64,000 bases of DNA from a virus, in the IMG/VR virus record IMGVR_UViG_3300023179_000027, positions 62,001-126,000 of that record; one strand, written 5' to 3'. Made by a program: the position numbers and the translations under genes. The notes below the pieces were generated by a model. The model saw only the letters and a list, made by a program, of their open reading frames with translations. It did no database searches and was not told the DNA's origin. Positions 49,499 to 59,143 of the stretch are shown here, one piece after another (the stretch's first letter is position 1; every line of letters begins with the position of its first letter).

Positions 49499-50175
49499 TT
49501 AGATGAACTCCTTGCAATACTGTAAAATTCATTACGCACAGCAACATCATTTTTAAATCCACCACCCAAACGACTTGTTACAGTACTACTACCTGTATCC
49601 TCAACACCTCTGCTTTTTACACAGTAATGTTGTGCATCAATCATAACAGCAACATCTTCTGTATCAAGAATATATTGTAATGTATGAAAAATTTGTTCTG
49701 TTAAACGTTCTTGAATTTGAGGGCGTTTACTAAAATACTCCACAATTCTGTTGATTTTGCTAAGACCCAATACTCTATCCTTAGGTACATATGCCACAGT
49801 AGCAAGACCGTCAATAACCACAAAATGATGCTCACAATTGCTCTGAACTGATACATTTCTTTCTACCACCATTTCATTATACTTCATTTTATTATTTACT
49901 GTGGTACATTTAGGAAAAGCTTCATAGTCTAAACCCCAAAATATTTCATTTACATACATTTTTGCTACACGTTTTGGAGTTTCAGCTAAACTATCATCAT
50001 GTAGATCCAATCCTAAGATGTTCATAATAGCAGTAAAATTTTGCTCTATTAATTCAATTTGAGTTTTTCTATCGTGTCTTGATTTCGCTGCGGGAGTTTG
50101 TACGCCCATTTTTACTAAGTACTCATTTACTCTTTTACCCAATTCAGGGTCTGTTTTAGTTTTATTATAACTCAT
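49495..50175 (-). CDS. folE: GTP cyclohydrolase I
   Basis: 226 aa. Zinc ligands visible in SNCEHHFVVIDG (Cys, His) and DAQHYCVKSRGV (Cys); TGSSTVTSRLGG closes the active site. Makes dihydroneopterin triphosphate, the first step towards 7-deazaguanine (or folate). With QueD, QueE and DpdA in the same leftward block, the deazaguanine route is the likely use. The N-terminal 45 residues are an extra basic extension. Confidence 0.93.
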   Translation of the reverse strand: MSYNKTKTDPELGKRVNEYLVKMGVQTPAAKSRHDRKTQIELIEQNFTAIMNILGLDLHDDSLAETPKRVAKMYVNEIFWGLDYEAFPKCTTVNNKMKYNEMVVERNVSVQSNCEHHFVVIDGLATVAYVPKDRVLGLSKINRIVEYFSKRPQIQERLTEQIFHTLQYILDTEDVAVMIDAQHYCVKSRGVEDTGSSTVTSRLGGGFKNDVAVRNEFYSIARSSSK

Positions 50176-50253
50176 TTTTTAATCCTTCCTTACACGGATA
50201 TATAGACTTGACTAAAGGTTTTAGTCACAATTATTTACATTAAAATTATTTAT

Positions 50254-51429
50254 TTAAAATTTATATTCCCTATTATGTTTGCGATAATCTACTTCCATAC
50301 GTAAATATTGTTTACCATTACCTTCAAGTATATCACAAATTCTATCTATTGTTTTATCAGTATAATCACTAATTTTTCCAATATCTTTATGTGGATTTTC
50401 TAGTAATGGAATTAATTTAAGTATAGCATCTTTGATAGACCATGGAACATATAGTCTAGAGGCGTCGTTGGAGAAGGTTTCAGGAAAACTACGATATGCA
50501 GGGTATAAAACATTACATCCTAATGCATCAGCCTCACTTACTGTATTACTGACCCAATCTTGTAACGCACAGTTAAACACACAACGACTATCATTAAGAA
50601 TATTATAATAATCGTTTTTTTCTAAATCTTCATATAACTTAAGTTTACCTTCATCAACTAATTTGTATGTGCGTTCCATATAACTTTGATTATTTGACCG
50701 TAGCTTACTTCCACTACACACTGCAAATTCAACCTTTGGAAGTCCTTCAATATTGTGCCAAGCTTCAATCAGGTCCATGTAAAAGTCAGGCTGTTTTTCC
50801 TGATCCCATCTCGCTGAAAAAACTACACGCATCGCCCTTTCATCAAAGGGCTTAATACTATTTACTCTATTTTGAACTTCTACTTTACCGAATGCCAATC
50901 CAGATATATTATAGATAGGACTAGTCCAACCAGCAATCTTCATATGTGCTACCATTTCTTCATTACTTGCTAGTACACCATCTACAAAACTATCTACCAT
51001 TTTTTCATAATGACCCATCCATTTACTCATGCCCCATACATGTACAAAGTCATCTGGATCAATACTTTGTGCCAAACAACGTACAAATATCTTAGGCTTA
51101 TGTCTTTTTTCTATTTGATTTAAAATATAGGGTAAACTTTCTATGCCTGGCTGAAACATATCCTCAAAATAAATTACATCATTAGAGGTAACCTGTCCTA
51201 ATTTCATTAAATGAACTAAGTTCATAAGTTGGCTCATTCCAAAGTATGTCCTACCATGTGCATCTAAGACTTGTCCTATTACTATAGCTTTATCATTGCC
51301 TAAGGTTTTTCCTTCAACCATATGATAGTTTATACGCCTGCGTTCAAATACACTACGATTCCATTCTTGTAATTGTAATGTATAACGTGCTTTATAAGGC
51401 TCCAATCCCATATAATATAGTTTACGCAT
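50254..51429 (-). CDS. Glycosyltransferase (GT-B type)
   Basis: 391 aa. VVFSARWDQEKQPDFYMDLI marks the second Rossmann domain; DWVSNTVSEADALGC is the donor-site region. Acceptor and sugar cannot be told. It is in the same leftward block as the other glycosyltransferase, the epimerase and the nucleotidylyltransferase-cupin fusion. Confidence 0.78.
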   Translation of the reverse strand: MRKLYYMGLEPYKARYTLQLQEWNRSVFERRRINYHMVEGKTLGNDKAIVIGQVLDAHGRTYFGMSQLMNLVHLMKLGQVTSNDVIYFEDMFQPGIESLPYILNQIEKRHKPKIFVRCLAQSIDPDDFVHVWGMSKWMGHYEKMVDSFVDGVLASNEEMVAHMKIAGWTSPIYNISGLAFGKVEVQNRVNSIKPFDERAMRVVFSARWDQEKQPDFYMDLIEAWHNIEGLPKVEFAVCSGSKLRSNNQSYMERTYKLVDEGKLKLYEDLEKNDYYNILNDSRCVFNCALQDWVSNTVSEADALGCNVLYPAYRSFPETFSNDASRLYVPWSIKDAILKLIPLLENPHKDIGKISDYTDKTIDRICDILEGNGKQYLRMEVDYRKHNREYKF

Positions 51430-51596
51430 TAATTAACCTTTTGTGCATTAGAACAAACCCAGCCATCTGGAGTTTTAACAACTAGCCCTTTACAGTTACT
51501 AATATACTCATCTAGATCGTGTATACCTTGTATTACTAAAACAATAGCAATACAAAAAAACACTATGATAGAACCCCAAAATACTTTATCAATCAT
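51429..51596 (-). CDS. Small membrane protein with Cys pair
   Basis: 55 aa read directly: one membrane helix (WGSIIVFFCIAIVLVIQG) then a short domain with C..GLVVKTPDGWVC. Overlaps both neighbours (TAATG and ATGA types). Unknown function. Confidence 0.6.
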   Translation of the reverse strand: MIDKVFWGSIIVFFCIAIVLVIQGIHDLDEYISNCKGLVVKTPDGWVCSNAQKVN

Positions 51597-52381
51597 GTTT
51601 GTGTTTTTCTTTCAATATCATCTTCAATACATTGTTCACCATATTGGATTTCAATAAGTTTTAATGGTTCTGATCCATTATTACATAATTGATGCCAACG
51701 TTCGTTTGGTACAAATAAATGTTCATGTTTATTATAAACACCTAATTGTTCTACATCACTTTTTGAGTTTAATGTATTAACAGTAGCCTCACCTTTACTA
51801 ACGAACCAAAACTCACTACGTTTATTATGCTTCTGCATACTTAAACTTTTACCTGGTTCTACTGTTAGTTCTTTAAGTTTTACATTAGGACCATCTTCAT
51901 GTAATACACGATAATAACCCCATTGTCTATTTGTTTTGGGAGCCTTCCATTCTTGTAATATCCAACTACTAGAATTCATTTTGTTATCGCCACCAACATT
52001 AAACCAAAATTCTAGTCTGGGATCTACAATCTCCATTTCAGGAATATTTTCTTGTGTTCTATCCCCACCGTTAGCGAATATAATACGCTCATTATTAAAT
52101 GTATTTTCTAGACAATATTTAATTGCATTTTTAGCAGAATTATCGCTATCATCAAAAGTTATATAACCATCTACAACACGTAATTCACTAATAATAGCAG
52201 CACGTTCTGCCAATGGCATAAATGGTCTACCTTTTTTCCTAGCTAACCATTCATCACTATTTAGGCCAACAACTAATTGATGCCCTAATTCTTTTGCTGC
52301 TTTAAAGTAAGCGATATGACCACTATGGATAGGGTCAAACCCACCTGTAACTAATACAACAGTATATTGATTATTTTCCAT
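51593..52381 (-). CDS. Nucleotidylyltransferase-cupin fusion (HldE/RfaE-like plus ManC-type cupin)
   Basis: 262 aa. N-terminal part: GGFDPIHSGH (13-22, the HxGH site) and VGLNSDEWLARKKGRPFMP, as in cytidylyl-/ADP-heptose synthases. C-terminal part from about 155: WGYYRVLHEDGPNVKLKELT, EPGKSLSMQKHNKRSEFWFV, WHQLCNNG and EIQYGE, the type II mannose-6-phosphate isomerase cupin. Both active-site signatures are intact. Probably makes an activated sugar or sugar alcohol for the glycosyltransferases. Confidence 0.8.
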   Translation of the reverse strand: MENNQYTVVLVTGGFDPIHSGHIAYFKAAKELGHQLVVGLNSDEWLARKKGRPFMPLAERAAIISELRVVDGYITFDDSDNSAKNAIKYCLENTFNNERIIFANGGDRTQENIPEMEIVDPRLEFWFNVGGDNKMNSSSWILQEWKAPKTNRQWGYYRVLHEDGPNVKLKELTVEPGKSLSMQKHNKRSEFWFVSKGEATVNTLNSKSDVEQLGVYNKHEHLFVPNERWHQLCNNGSEPLKLIEIQYGEQCIEDDIERKTQT

Positions 52382-52574
52382 CTGTTTCCCACATATTTTT
52401 TACTGGTTTACCTGTAATATGTTTTTGGTAATTACGATATGAATTGCTCCTATTAGTATATAGGTCTGATTCATTAAATGTGTACCCATACTCTCTACAA
52501 AATTCTAAATACTTCTCTAAATCTTCAAAGATTTTGTTATATGTTGAACTATTTTTAAAGTTTACTTTTGCCAT
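52371..52574 (-). CDS. Hypothetical small protein
   Basis: 67 aa, AAGGAAAATA before the ATG. Rich in Tyr/Asn/Ser. The start region MAKVNFKNSSTYNKIFEDLE appears in short marine phage proteins, function unknown. Confidence 0.6.
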   Translation of the reverse strand: MAKVNFKNSSTYNKIFEDLEKYLEFCREYGYTFNESDLYTNRSNSYRNYQKHITGKPVKNMWETDGK

Positions 52575-52583
52575 TATTTTCCT

Positions 52584-53042
52584 TTATATTTTAATTGATA
52601 GGCTAGGTTTAGTTGTGTTGTAACAAATTGTGGCGCCATTCTCGCCATCTTCACTAACAGTGATATGGACATCACGTTCTGGATAACGATTAGCAATTGT
52701 AACGTATAAGTCATCGCTAATCATTTCGCAGCTTTTATAATCTAACGACAATACACCTTGGTTGCCAGAATACAATCGTTCAAGCCAACGTTTGAATTGT
52801 ATAAATTCAATATCTCTATCGTTGTGAAATACTTCAATACCAACGGTAAAATGAAATATATGCCTATGAGGGTAACCCAAAAACGAAACGTCATACTCAT
52901 CTCCTGTTTTCAGCTTAGGATCTTCACTAGCTGCTGGGTATTTATGAATACCTTCTTTACGAAAAGTTACCCAAATCATACGTTTGGCTTCTTGTTTTAT
53001 ACGATTAATTTTATCTTGTAACATTATTTGTCTTTGATCCAT
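52584..53042 (-). CDS. T-fold (QueD/PTPS-like) protein
   Basis: 152 aa. FLGYPHRHIFHFTVGIEV has an H-x-H-x-F-H-F that could bind metal like QueD. FIQFKRWLERLY, LDYKSCEMISDDL and TVSEDGENGA follow the T-fold order (dimer strand, helix, closing Glu). It is a second, divergent pterin-synthase-like protein two genes from dpdA. I infer a step in 7-deazaguanine processing; a DpdL-type CDG decarboxylase is one hypothesis. Confidence 0.55.
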   Translation of the reverse strand: MDQRQIMLQDKINRIKQEAKRMIWVTFRKEGIHKYPAASEDPKLKTGDEYDVSFLGYPHRHIFHFTVGIEVFHNDRDIEFIQFKRWLERLYSGNQGVLSLDYKSCEMISDDLYVTIANRYPERDVHITVSEDGENGATICYNTTKPSLSIKI

Positions 53043-53043
53043 T

Positions 53044-53238
53044 TTAATAATTCCTGGTAAGTATAGCCCATGTTAACCATTGATGAAAGGCTTCATATAC
53101 ATTTTCTGCTTCTTTTTCATCTTGCTCAAGTTTAACACCTCGAACGTAAAACCCATCTCTTGTTATACGTAGCATTTCTGTATCTTCAGCAAAAAATTTT
53201 AAATTTGAATTATCTATCGTCGAGGTTGATTCTATCAT
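53044..53238 (-). CDS. Hypothetical small phage protein
   Basis: 64 aa from ATG 53238 (a longer frame overlaps the next gene). MLRITRDGFYVRGVKLEQDE then EAFHQWLTW is a pattern common in small marine phage proteins of unknown role. Confidence 0.6.
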   Translation of the reverse strand: MIESTSTIDNSNLKFFAEDTEMLRITRDGFYVRGVKLEQDEKEAENVYEAFHQWLTWAILTRNY

Positions 53239-53416
53239 GATCTTCTTCCCATTGCAACCTATGTAATCTTGAAAGTTCGTCTTTAAACATAAGTTTTCGC
53301 CTTTTGAGTTCGTTAATACGCATTTTATCTGCGCCAATCATTTCTAAATGTTTTACTTGGTCATCTAACACACGATGGGTTTCTGTCAATCTACGTATTT
53401 GTTCACGATATGGCAT
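53210..53416 (-). CDS. Small coiled-coil protein, DUF465-like
   Basis: 68 aa. YREQIRRLTETHRVLDDQVK and LKRRKLMFKDELSRL match the H-x-x-L-D ... L-K-R-x-K-L-x-x-K-D pattern of DUF465 hairpins. Overlaps the gene downstream by 29 nt. It directly follows dpdA. Confidence 0.65.
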   Translation of the reverse strand: MPYREQIRRLTETHRVLDDQVKHLEMIGADKMRINELKRRKLMFKDELSRLHRLQWEEDHDRINLDDR

Positions 53417-53418
53417 GA

Positions 53419-54954
53419 TTATTCTCCTAACATTTCAGATATTAATTCATCACTGTCAATACTATCTTCATCAACATATTGTTCATCACTTACTTCAAAT
53501 AACTCATCAAACATTGTACTTGCATTTACTGTTTTCTTACCACTAAACCCTTGACTACCTGACTTCATTTGTGTCCAAAAACTATCGTACTTATCAAGTA
53601 ATGCTAAACTTTTCTTTCTATCTTTTAGACTAAAAATGTCATCAACTAAACTACCGAAATCTTTTGTATCAAATTGACTTAACACCATACTTGGTTTAAT
53701 ACCCGAATCATATTGTCTATTGCCTTCTTGTACGGCTACAATATGTTGATAAACATTATGTGCCTGTAACAACGTATAACTCAATGTATCCCAACTGGTT
53801 TTAGTTTCTTTTCCATGTGCTCCAATAAACCCTTGCCCTCTGTAACACAAATCACGAACCATCATTCTATCAGTAACAGGGCTATCTGTAAACAACTTAT
53901 GGATACCATCTTGCAATACAGCGTCCCGAAACTTGCGACTATCATTAGCATAGCTTTTCTTTTCAGCAGTTTTCTCCATGCTGTATGCCCATTTCTTGTT
54001 ATGTTGAATATTAGTGTAGAAATAAGCAAGACCTTTAGCAGCACTAAAAAATGGGCTAGCACAGTCAAAAGTAATTTGTAATTTTGGATTATGATATTTG
54101 CGTATTGCTCTTTGAATATCACTAAACAATACAGCATATTCTAAAATGCTTGTACCCAAACAATGTATAAGGTCGTGTTTGCCTTCTTCAAGCAGACCAT
54201 CGTGAATAATATTCACCATACGCTTTAATGTAAGATGTATGTCAATTTTCGTCTGTCCACCAAAAGCCCAACCATTAAAATAGTTTTTAGGATAAACTTT
54301 TGGGTCACAGTACTTCTTCATTTCATCGTACCAATCATCAGATTGTTTATGATTCAATCCTTGTAGTACGTTGAGAAATTTACATTCGCCATTACGATGT
54401 TGGATAAAATACTCATTATTGATATGTGTAGCCCTAACTGCTTCTTCAATTGTAGATATGCCATGTTTATCTAACAAGTGTTTGTTACGTAGTGTTTGTG
54501 TTGGCACATCTAAACACATTCCATAGTCCATGTATGTGTCCATCCAATTTAACACCTTTTGTCGTTGTTTCATAGCTTTAGGACAGTTTATATCTTTCCA
54601 ATCAGCAGGCCATTGGCCTTTCATAATCTGAAAGCCACCACTATCACCTAACAAGAAAGTACCCTTCTCACGTTTTCTTATAATGCTTTCAGCATTATCA
54701 ATAACACTAGTATCAAGATTGGCATGGCCAGCACTATATAATCCCCATTTGTATGTAAACAATCCTTGTTTACTGTTAAGAAAATTTAAGCATTCAACAT
54801 CATTATTAAAACCAATTGGTATACGTGCTGGGTCAAAATACTGTTCACCCTCACGTTGTTTGCCCAATCCACTAATATAAAAACTACTAATAGCAGGTAA
54901 AAACAATGCCCATTCAGGATTATGTTTACTTGAAAGATTGTCTTGTTTAAGCAT
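53419..54954 (-). CDS. dpdA: DpdA, DNA guanine transglycosylase
   Basis: 511 aa TGT-superfamily protein. LGDSGGFQIMKGQW is the active-site DSGGFQ. NVLQGLNHKQSDDWY corresponds to G-x-V-Q-G. NGWAFGG, IHCLGTS and ITFDCASPFFS supply the GG, H-x-L-G and nucleophile-Asp regions. It would swap guanine in DNA for a 7-deazaguanine, protecting phage DNA from host nucleases. Long for a TGT, as expected of phage DpdA, with an acidic C-terminal tail. Confidence 0.9.
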   Translation of the reverse strand: MLKQDNLSSKHNPEWALFLPAISSFYISGLGKQREGEQYFDPARIPIGFNNDVECLNFLNSKQGLFTYKWGLYSAGHANLDTSVIDNAESIIRKREKGTFLLGDSGGFQIMKGQWPADWKDINCPKAMKQRQKVLNWMDTYMDYGMCLDVPTQTLRNKHLLDKHGISTIEEAVRATHINNEYFIQHRNGECKFLNVLQGLNHKQSDDWYDEMKKYCDPKVYPKNYFNGWAFGGQTKIDIHLTLKRMVNIIHDGLLEEGKHDLIHCLGTSILEYAVLFSDIQRAIRKYHNPKLQITFDCASPFFSAAKGLAYFYTNIQHNKKWAYSMEKTAEKKSYANDSRKFRDAVLQDGIHKLFTDSPVTDRMMVRDLCYRGQGFIGAHGKETKTSWDTLSYTLLQAHNVYQHIVAVQEGNRQYDSGIKPSMVLSQFDTKDFGSLVDDIFSLKDRKKSLALLDKYDSFWTQMKSGSQGFSGKKTVNASTMFDELFEVSDEQYVDEDSIDSDELISEMLGE

Positions 54955-54963
54955 TAGACTTTA

Positions 54964-55335
54964 TTATACCCCACAAACATTACATTCACTTTTTATTAAT
55001 GTTTTAACCATTGTTATTTTTTTGTCAATATCATTGCGTTGATTGATTAAGTCTTTAATTGTTGGATTATTTTCTGCTTCTTTCTTTAAATATTCTTCTT
55101 CAGCACGTTTAGCTTTAGCCCAATTAATCAAAGTTTTTGTATCATTATCTAGTTCAATTTGGGTATAATTACCTGTTACGCTAAGCCAAGATGATCCATC
55201 ATAAACTTCAAACGTTTGATTATTGCCATTATACCGAACCATACCTGCACTAGGATTACTCATATTTACATGTGGATACGAACTATTCCCTCCCGCTACA
55301 GTGATTCCTGAACTACCTATAATATTCTTAATCAT
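54964..55335 (-). CDS. Structural-type protein with fibre turn and coiled coil
   Basis: 123 aa. GMVRYNGNNQTFEVYDGSSW is the fibre-tip-like turn also seen at the end of the protein at 28585. A charged coiled coil follows and the protein ends CNVCGV. Related in plan to 22833. ATGA overlap with the clamp-like gene. Confidence 0.6.
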   Translation of the reverse strand: MIKNIIGSSGITVAGGNSSYPHVNMSNPSAGMVRYNGNNQTFEVYDGSSWLSVTGNYTQIELDNDTKTLINWAKAKRAEEEYLKKEAENNPTIKDLINQRNDIDKKITMVKTLIKSECNVCGV

Positions 55336-56063
55336 TTTGTTTGTGCAGGGAAAAGATAACGATAACTTGCGATTCCACTATTAACAGTAACTTCAGTGGC
55401 ACCTTTATCACTGATTCTAACAGTTTTATCACCAGGTAAATCCATGATGGCTATAAACACTTTAACAGGCCACTTCCAACTTTTACTCAATGTTCCGTTT
55501 ACACTAGGATGAAATACAAAATTGCCATTGTGAGTACTATGGTCACCAAAGTAAATTTTAAGATCGCCCTTGTCTGTTTTCGTGGTGAAATAAGGCTCCT
55601 CATTATGCGCCTGCGCTTGTTTCTTGAGGCGCTGTATACCTGCGATAGTTGGGTCGAATTCAACATCCCATGTAGTTCCTTTAAAGGTTACGTGTTTTAC
55701 TTTATCTTCAACTAACACTTTACTCATTAATCTGTAATCATTAACAAAATCGCCTACTCCTGTTTCAAAGTGAATAGACGCAGGTACATCAACACCATCT
55801 TCATTTTTTGTAGTTACAGAAATAACAGCTTTATCATCATAATCATCAAAACTAAGAATAGTTTTAAGTTTACCTAAGTTAGGCATACCAAACACGCCTA
55901 CAAACTCTGGTAGAGCAGTATTAAAAGTACCAGAAATAATAACTGATTTATCCTCAGCGATTGCATTTAGTTCTGTGGACTTTTTCGTTCCTGTAATTTT
56001 TACTAACTCAATCACACCCAACCCATAAGTATGTTGAATCAAATCTAACAAATAATCTTTCAT
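55332..56063 (-). CDS. Putative DNA polymerase sliding clamp
   Basis: 243 aa, size of T4 gp45 (228). Beta-rich; EFVGVFGMPNLGKLKTILSF looks like the clamp inter-domain strand-helix, and the gene lies immediately beside the DNA polymerase. Sequence similarity to gp45 is too low for certainty by eye. It would encircle DNA and tether PolB. Confidence 0.6.
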   Translation of the reverse strand: MKDYLLDLIQHTYGLGVIELVKITGTKKSTELNAIAEDKSVIISGTFNTALPEFVGVFGMPNLGKLKTILSFDDYDDKAVISVTTKNEDGVDVPASIHFETGVGDFVNDYRLMSKVLVEDKVKHVTFKGTTWDVEFDPTIAGIQRLKKQAQAHNEEPYFTTKTDKGDLKIYFGDHSTHNGNFVFHPSVNGTLSKSWKWPVKVFIAIMDLPGDKTVRISDKGATEVTVNSGIASYRYLFPAQTK

Positions 56064-56144
56064 TTTTTCCCTTTATTTAAAATTATATTTAGGCATTTAT
56101 AGTGTGTATAATAATGGATTTTATTACACAAGTCAACTATCAAT

Positions 56145-58853
56145 TTAACCAAATGTAAACAACTCATCAAATGTTGTTGTAGTATCTGTACTACGTCTTA
56201 AGTCCCAATTTAACACACCTAATAGGTTATCAATCTTTTCATCTACTAAACCACGTTCCATCTCAATATCATCAAATGGTAATTCACAAAACCATTTAGG
56301 CAAACGTAACTCATCTGTGGGATATGCAATACTTGTAAACCCTAATGGATTACTTTTTAATTTGCATACCACAACTTTCATCCCATCTACGATTTTCATG
56401 CTGTAGTTATCACTATTAGCCTTACGTAGATAGTTGTAGTTAAGTGCAGCACGAACATGTCCAGGCATGTTTACTTTGCCTGTTTTACTGTTTTTTTCTA
56501 ATTCACCATAGTATGTAAGCTTGTTTACTGATTTAGGTGTACCCTTCAACCAACTATCACGCTCAGATAATATATTTTTAAACGTTTTAATTTTTTCTAT
56601 GATATCTTCTTTTTGTTTACCAGCTAGTACCATTTCTAAAATATGCATTAAAAATTCTTGTATGAATTTCGGAGTATCTGCACGTTTTAAGTCAAGCCCC
56701 ATTGCTTTGATATCACCTTGTTTCCCATTTACGTCTTTACGCTTACCTTCTTTATCGTAAATATTAATTGCATAACGTTTTTTAGTAATAAAAATGCTAC
56801 GATCACCAATCAATTCACGACCAGCTACAATAATTTCTCCATTTTTTCTTGGACAATGAAATGCACGTTCCATAAAACTAGGAAACGATTGATTCGCTTG
56901 TTCAGCAATATTGTCGTATAATTGAATACATAGGTCTTTATTCCAGTCTACTTCCGTATTTTCTATTTGTGATTTTAGAATTGGGTATGCACTGAAATAG
57001 CAACTGTCAGTATCACCATATACAATTGCTGAACCTTCGTGATTGTATTCACCAGTAATAACTTCATTAATGGTACTCATCATATGCTTAACGATTTGCC
57101 GACCTGTTAATGTAACACTTTGACCAATACGTTTATCATAAAAACGACAATGTTCATTTAACAATGCACCATATGCTGAGTTTAGTAAAATCTTACGAAC
57201 AAGTTGTCTTTTATCCCAGTATTCTTTATCTTCATCAGTTGTGCTTTCTTTTAATTTTTTCTGCATAACTTTACGATCACTGTACCAACGTGTTAATAAT
57301 CCTGGGATCACACCTTCTTGGTCATGTCTAAAGATAGTACCATTTGCGCTGAGAATATATGGTTTATGACTATCAAATACAAGTTTCCATATTTCACAGG
57401 CACTCATTTCTACACTTCGTCCATCTTCATAATCTAGTGTAAGCATAGTTCCACGTTCACGATTCATTATAGCAGTATATTCTAAACTACCAAATAATCC
57501 TTCCCATAGAATCGCTCCAGTGACATCATCATCACCATCTTTATAATATTTTTTTTCACGGGCAAGTTTATTGCCCTTTTCTTTCATGTATTGGTCTGTA
57601 AGAGTTTGTCTGATTTGTCCAACAATGGTTTCTGGCGCCATGTTAAGAGCGCGGATTGCTGACGGGTATAGACTGTTGATATCGACCGCTCCGACGTATT
57701 CGTGTATACCCCTTTTGGGCGTAGCAACAAAGGCACCTGCTGCTTGTTGTTCATCACTATGTTCCTTTCGTTTTTTATCAGGTACTACTAAACCACGTTC
57801 ATGTGCTTCATTCATAATAGCCATTTCAATCATAGCCACACTACCCATTACTGTGGGAATCAATACAGTATTTTCATGCGCTAGTGCATTGGCTAAATCT
57901 AAGAATTTAAGTTTATTATGAATTTTAACAAGTAACATTGTATCTTGGCGATTATATTCTAAAAACGTGACAAAATCTTTGTTGTACAATTGATCTAATG
58001 TACCTTCATATTTTGTTTTGTTTTCTCCTACTTCCATTTCGCCAATAAAATCTAGTGCATAACTATGGCGTGATTCATAGTTATACTTCTTATATAACTG
58101 CAAATAATCCATATGAATACGACCAACTAAATCATAAGTTTGCTCATCTTTTCCAAATCGTTCATATGTACGCATTTTAGGAGTTTGTCCAAGTAAACAG
58201 AATTTTCTGGTATCATCCTTACTCATTATACGTGTTACACGATTAACCATATATGGTATATCGTATCCTTCACTATTCCAACCTGTCAATACATCTGCAT
58301 CTTCAATAAGTTGAAAGAATGTTTCAAACATTTCTTTTTCATTATCAAATAGCATAGTATTGTTCATGTGTTTAGTCAAATCATTGGCCGTTTCTTGGCT
58401 CATATGTTTTGGTGGAATACATAGGGTAACTAACTGATCTAACCAATCCAAATACAAACTAATTGCAGTGACAGGATTAAATGGATCAGTTGTTGGGCTA
58501 AATCCTTTTTCAGGATCAAAGTCTACTTCAATATCAAAAAACACAGTGTGTAATTTTGGAGCTTCTACTTTAAGATAGTTTTCCGAAAGGCATCGATAAA
58601 CTACGTTAATATCACTTTCAAATAATTTTTTATTTGCATGAATCCGTCGTTCTTTTTCAAACTCACTACGTTTTCTTGTGCTAAATTTGGCTACAGTATC
58701 TCCGTATATGCTGCGATATTTACCTTTAGGATCACTATAGTAAAATGTATAATTAGCTGGAAACTCTTTATAGGTACGTTTGCCATCTGTAGTACGTTCT
58801 ACTACATAAATTTTATCACTATCTCTATCGTGTATGGCGTCTATATAACTCAT
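56145..58853 (-). CDS. Family B DNA polymerase (T4 gp43-like)
   Basis: 902 aa, the T4 gp43 size (898). 3'-5' exonuclease motifs: FFDIEVDFD (Exo I), GWNSEGYDIPY (Exo II), YNRQDTMLL (Exo III). Polymerase motifs: DINSLYPSAI (motif A), KILLNSAYGALLN (motif B) and YGDTDSCYF (motif C). A proofreading replicative enzyme; likely main replicase. Complete and undisrupted. Confidence 0.97.
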   Translation of the reverse strand: MSYIDAIHDRDSDKIYVVERTTDGKRTYKEFPANYTFYYSDPKGKYRSIYGDTVAKFSTRKRSEFEKERRIHANKKLFESDINVVYRCLSENYLKVEAPKLHTVFFDIEVDFDPEKGFSPTTDPFNPVTAISLYLDWLDQLVTLCIPPKHMSQETANDLTKHMNNTMLFDNEKEMFETFFQLIEDADVLTGWNSEGYDIPYMVNRVTRIMSKDDTRKFCLLGQTPKMRTYERFGKDEQTYDLVGRIHMDYLQLYKKYNYESRHSYALDFIGEMEVGENKTKYEGTLDQLYNKDFVTFLEYNRQDTMLLVKIHNKLKFLDLANALAHENTVLIPTVMGSVAMIEMAIMNEAHERGLVVPDKKRKEHSDEQQAAGAFVATPKRGIHEYVGAVDINSLYPSAIRALNMAPETIVGQIRQTLTDQYMKEKGNKLAREKKYYKDGDDDVTGAILWEGLFGSLEYTAIMNRERGTMLTLDYEDGRSVEMSACEIWKLVFDSHKPYILSANGTIFRHDQEGVIPGLLTRWYSDRKVMQKKLKESTTDEDKEYWDKRQLVRKILLNSAYGALLNEHCRFYDKRIGQSVTLTGRQIVKHMMSTINEVITGEYNHEGSAIVYGDTDSCYFSAYPILKSQIENTEVDWNKDLCIQLYDNIAEQANQSFPSFMERAFHCPRKNGEIIVAGRELIGDRSIFITKKRYAINIYDKEGKRKDVNGKQGDIKAMGLDLKRADTPKFIQEFLMHILEMVLAGKQKEDIIEKIKTFKNILSERDSWLKGTPKSVNKLTYYGELEKNSKTGKVNMPGHVRAALNYNYLRKANSDNYSMKIVDGMKVVVCKLKSNPLGFTSIAYPTDELRLPKWFCELPFDDIEMERGLVDEKIDNLLGVLNWDLRRSTDTTTTFDELFTFG

Positions 58854-59143
58854 TGTATTAATAACCTTGCTAATCCAATAATATCAACTGAAGTAAGTAA
58901 CAAATAATTTCCCAACATACCAAATGATTTTCTTGAGTATGATGCCCAAGCATACAGTATACATCCTAATATCCACAATGGATATAATATCATAAGAGGA
59001 GGGTTAGGTACAGTTAGTGCCATAATCAAGGCACAACCAATACTTATAGTCCAAGCCAATAATTCTATAAAAAATCTTAAAGGATTAGATTTCCAATCCT
59101 GTTTTACCCAAGAATATATGTTTAAAATTATATCGTTGTTCAT
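58850..59143 (-). CDS. Small three-helix membrane protein
   Basis: 97 aa. A short cytosolic helix with WKSNPLRFFIEL is followed by three hydrophobic segments (about 24-44, 50-66, 76-95). The pattern resembles small transporter-like membrane proteins of cyanophages. ATGA overlap with the polymerase gene. Substrate unknown. Confidence 0.65.
   Translation of the reverse strand: MNNDIILNIYSWVKQDWKSNPLRFFIELLAWTISIGCALIMALTVPNPPLMILYPLWILGCILYAWASYSRKSFGMLGNYLLLTSVDIIGLARLLIQ

Noticed and set aside
49273-49506. 77-codon plus-strand frame
   Set aside because: It is antisense to two well-supported leftward small genes with overlapping starts and stops; no ribosome site.
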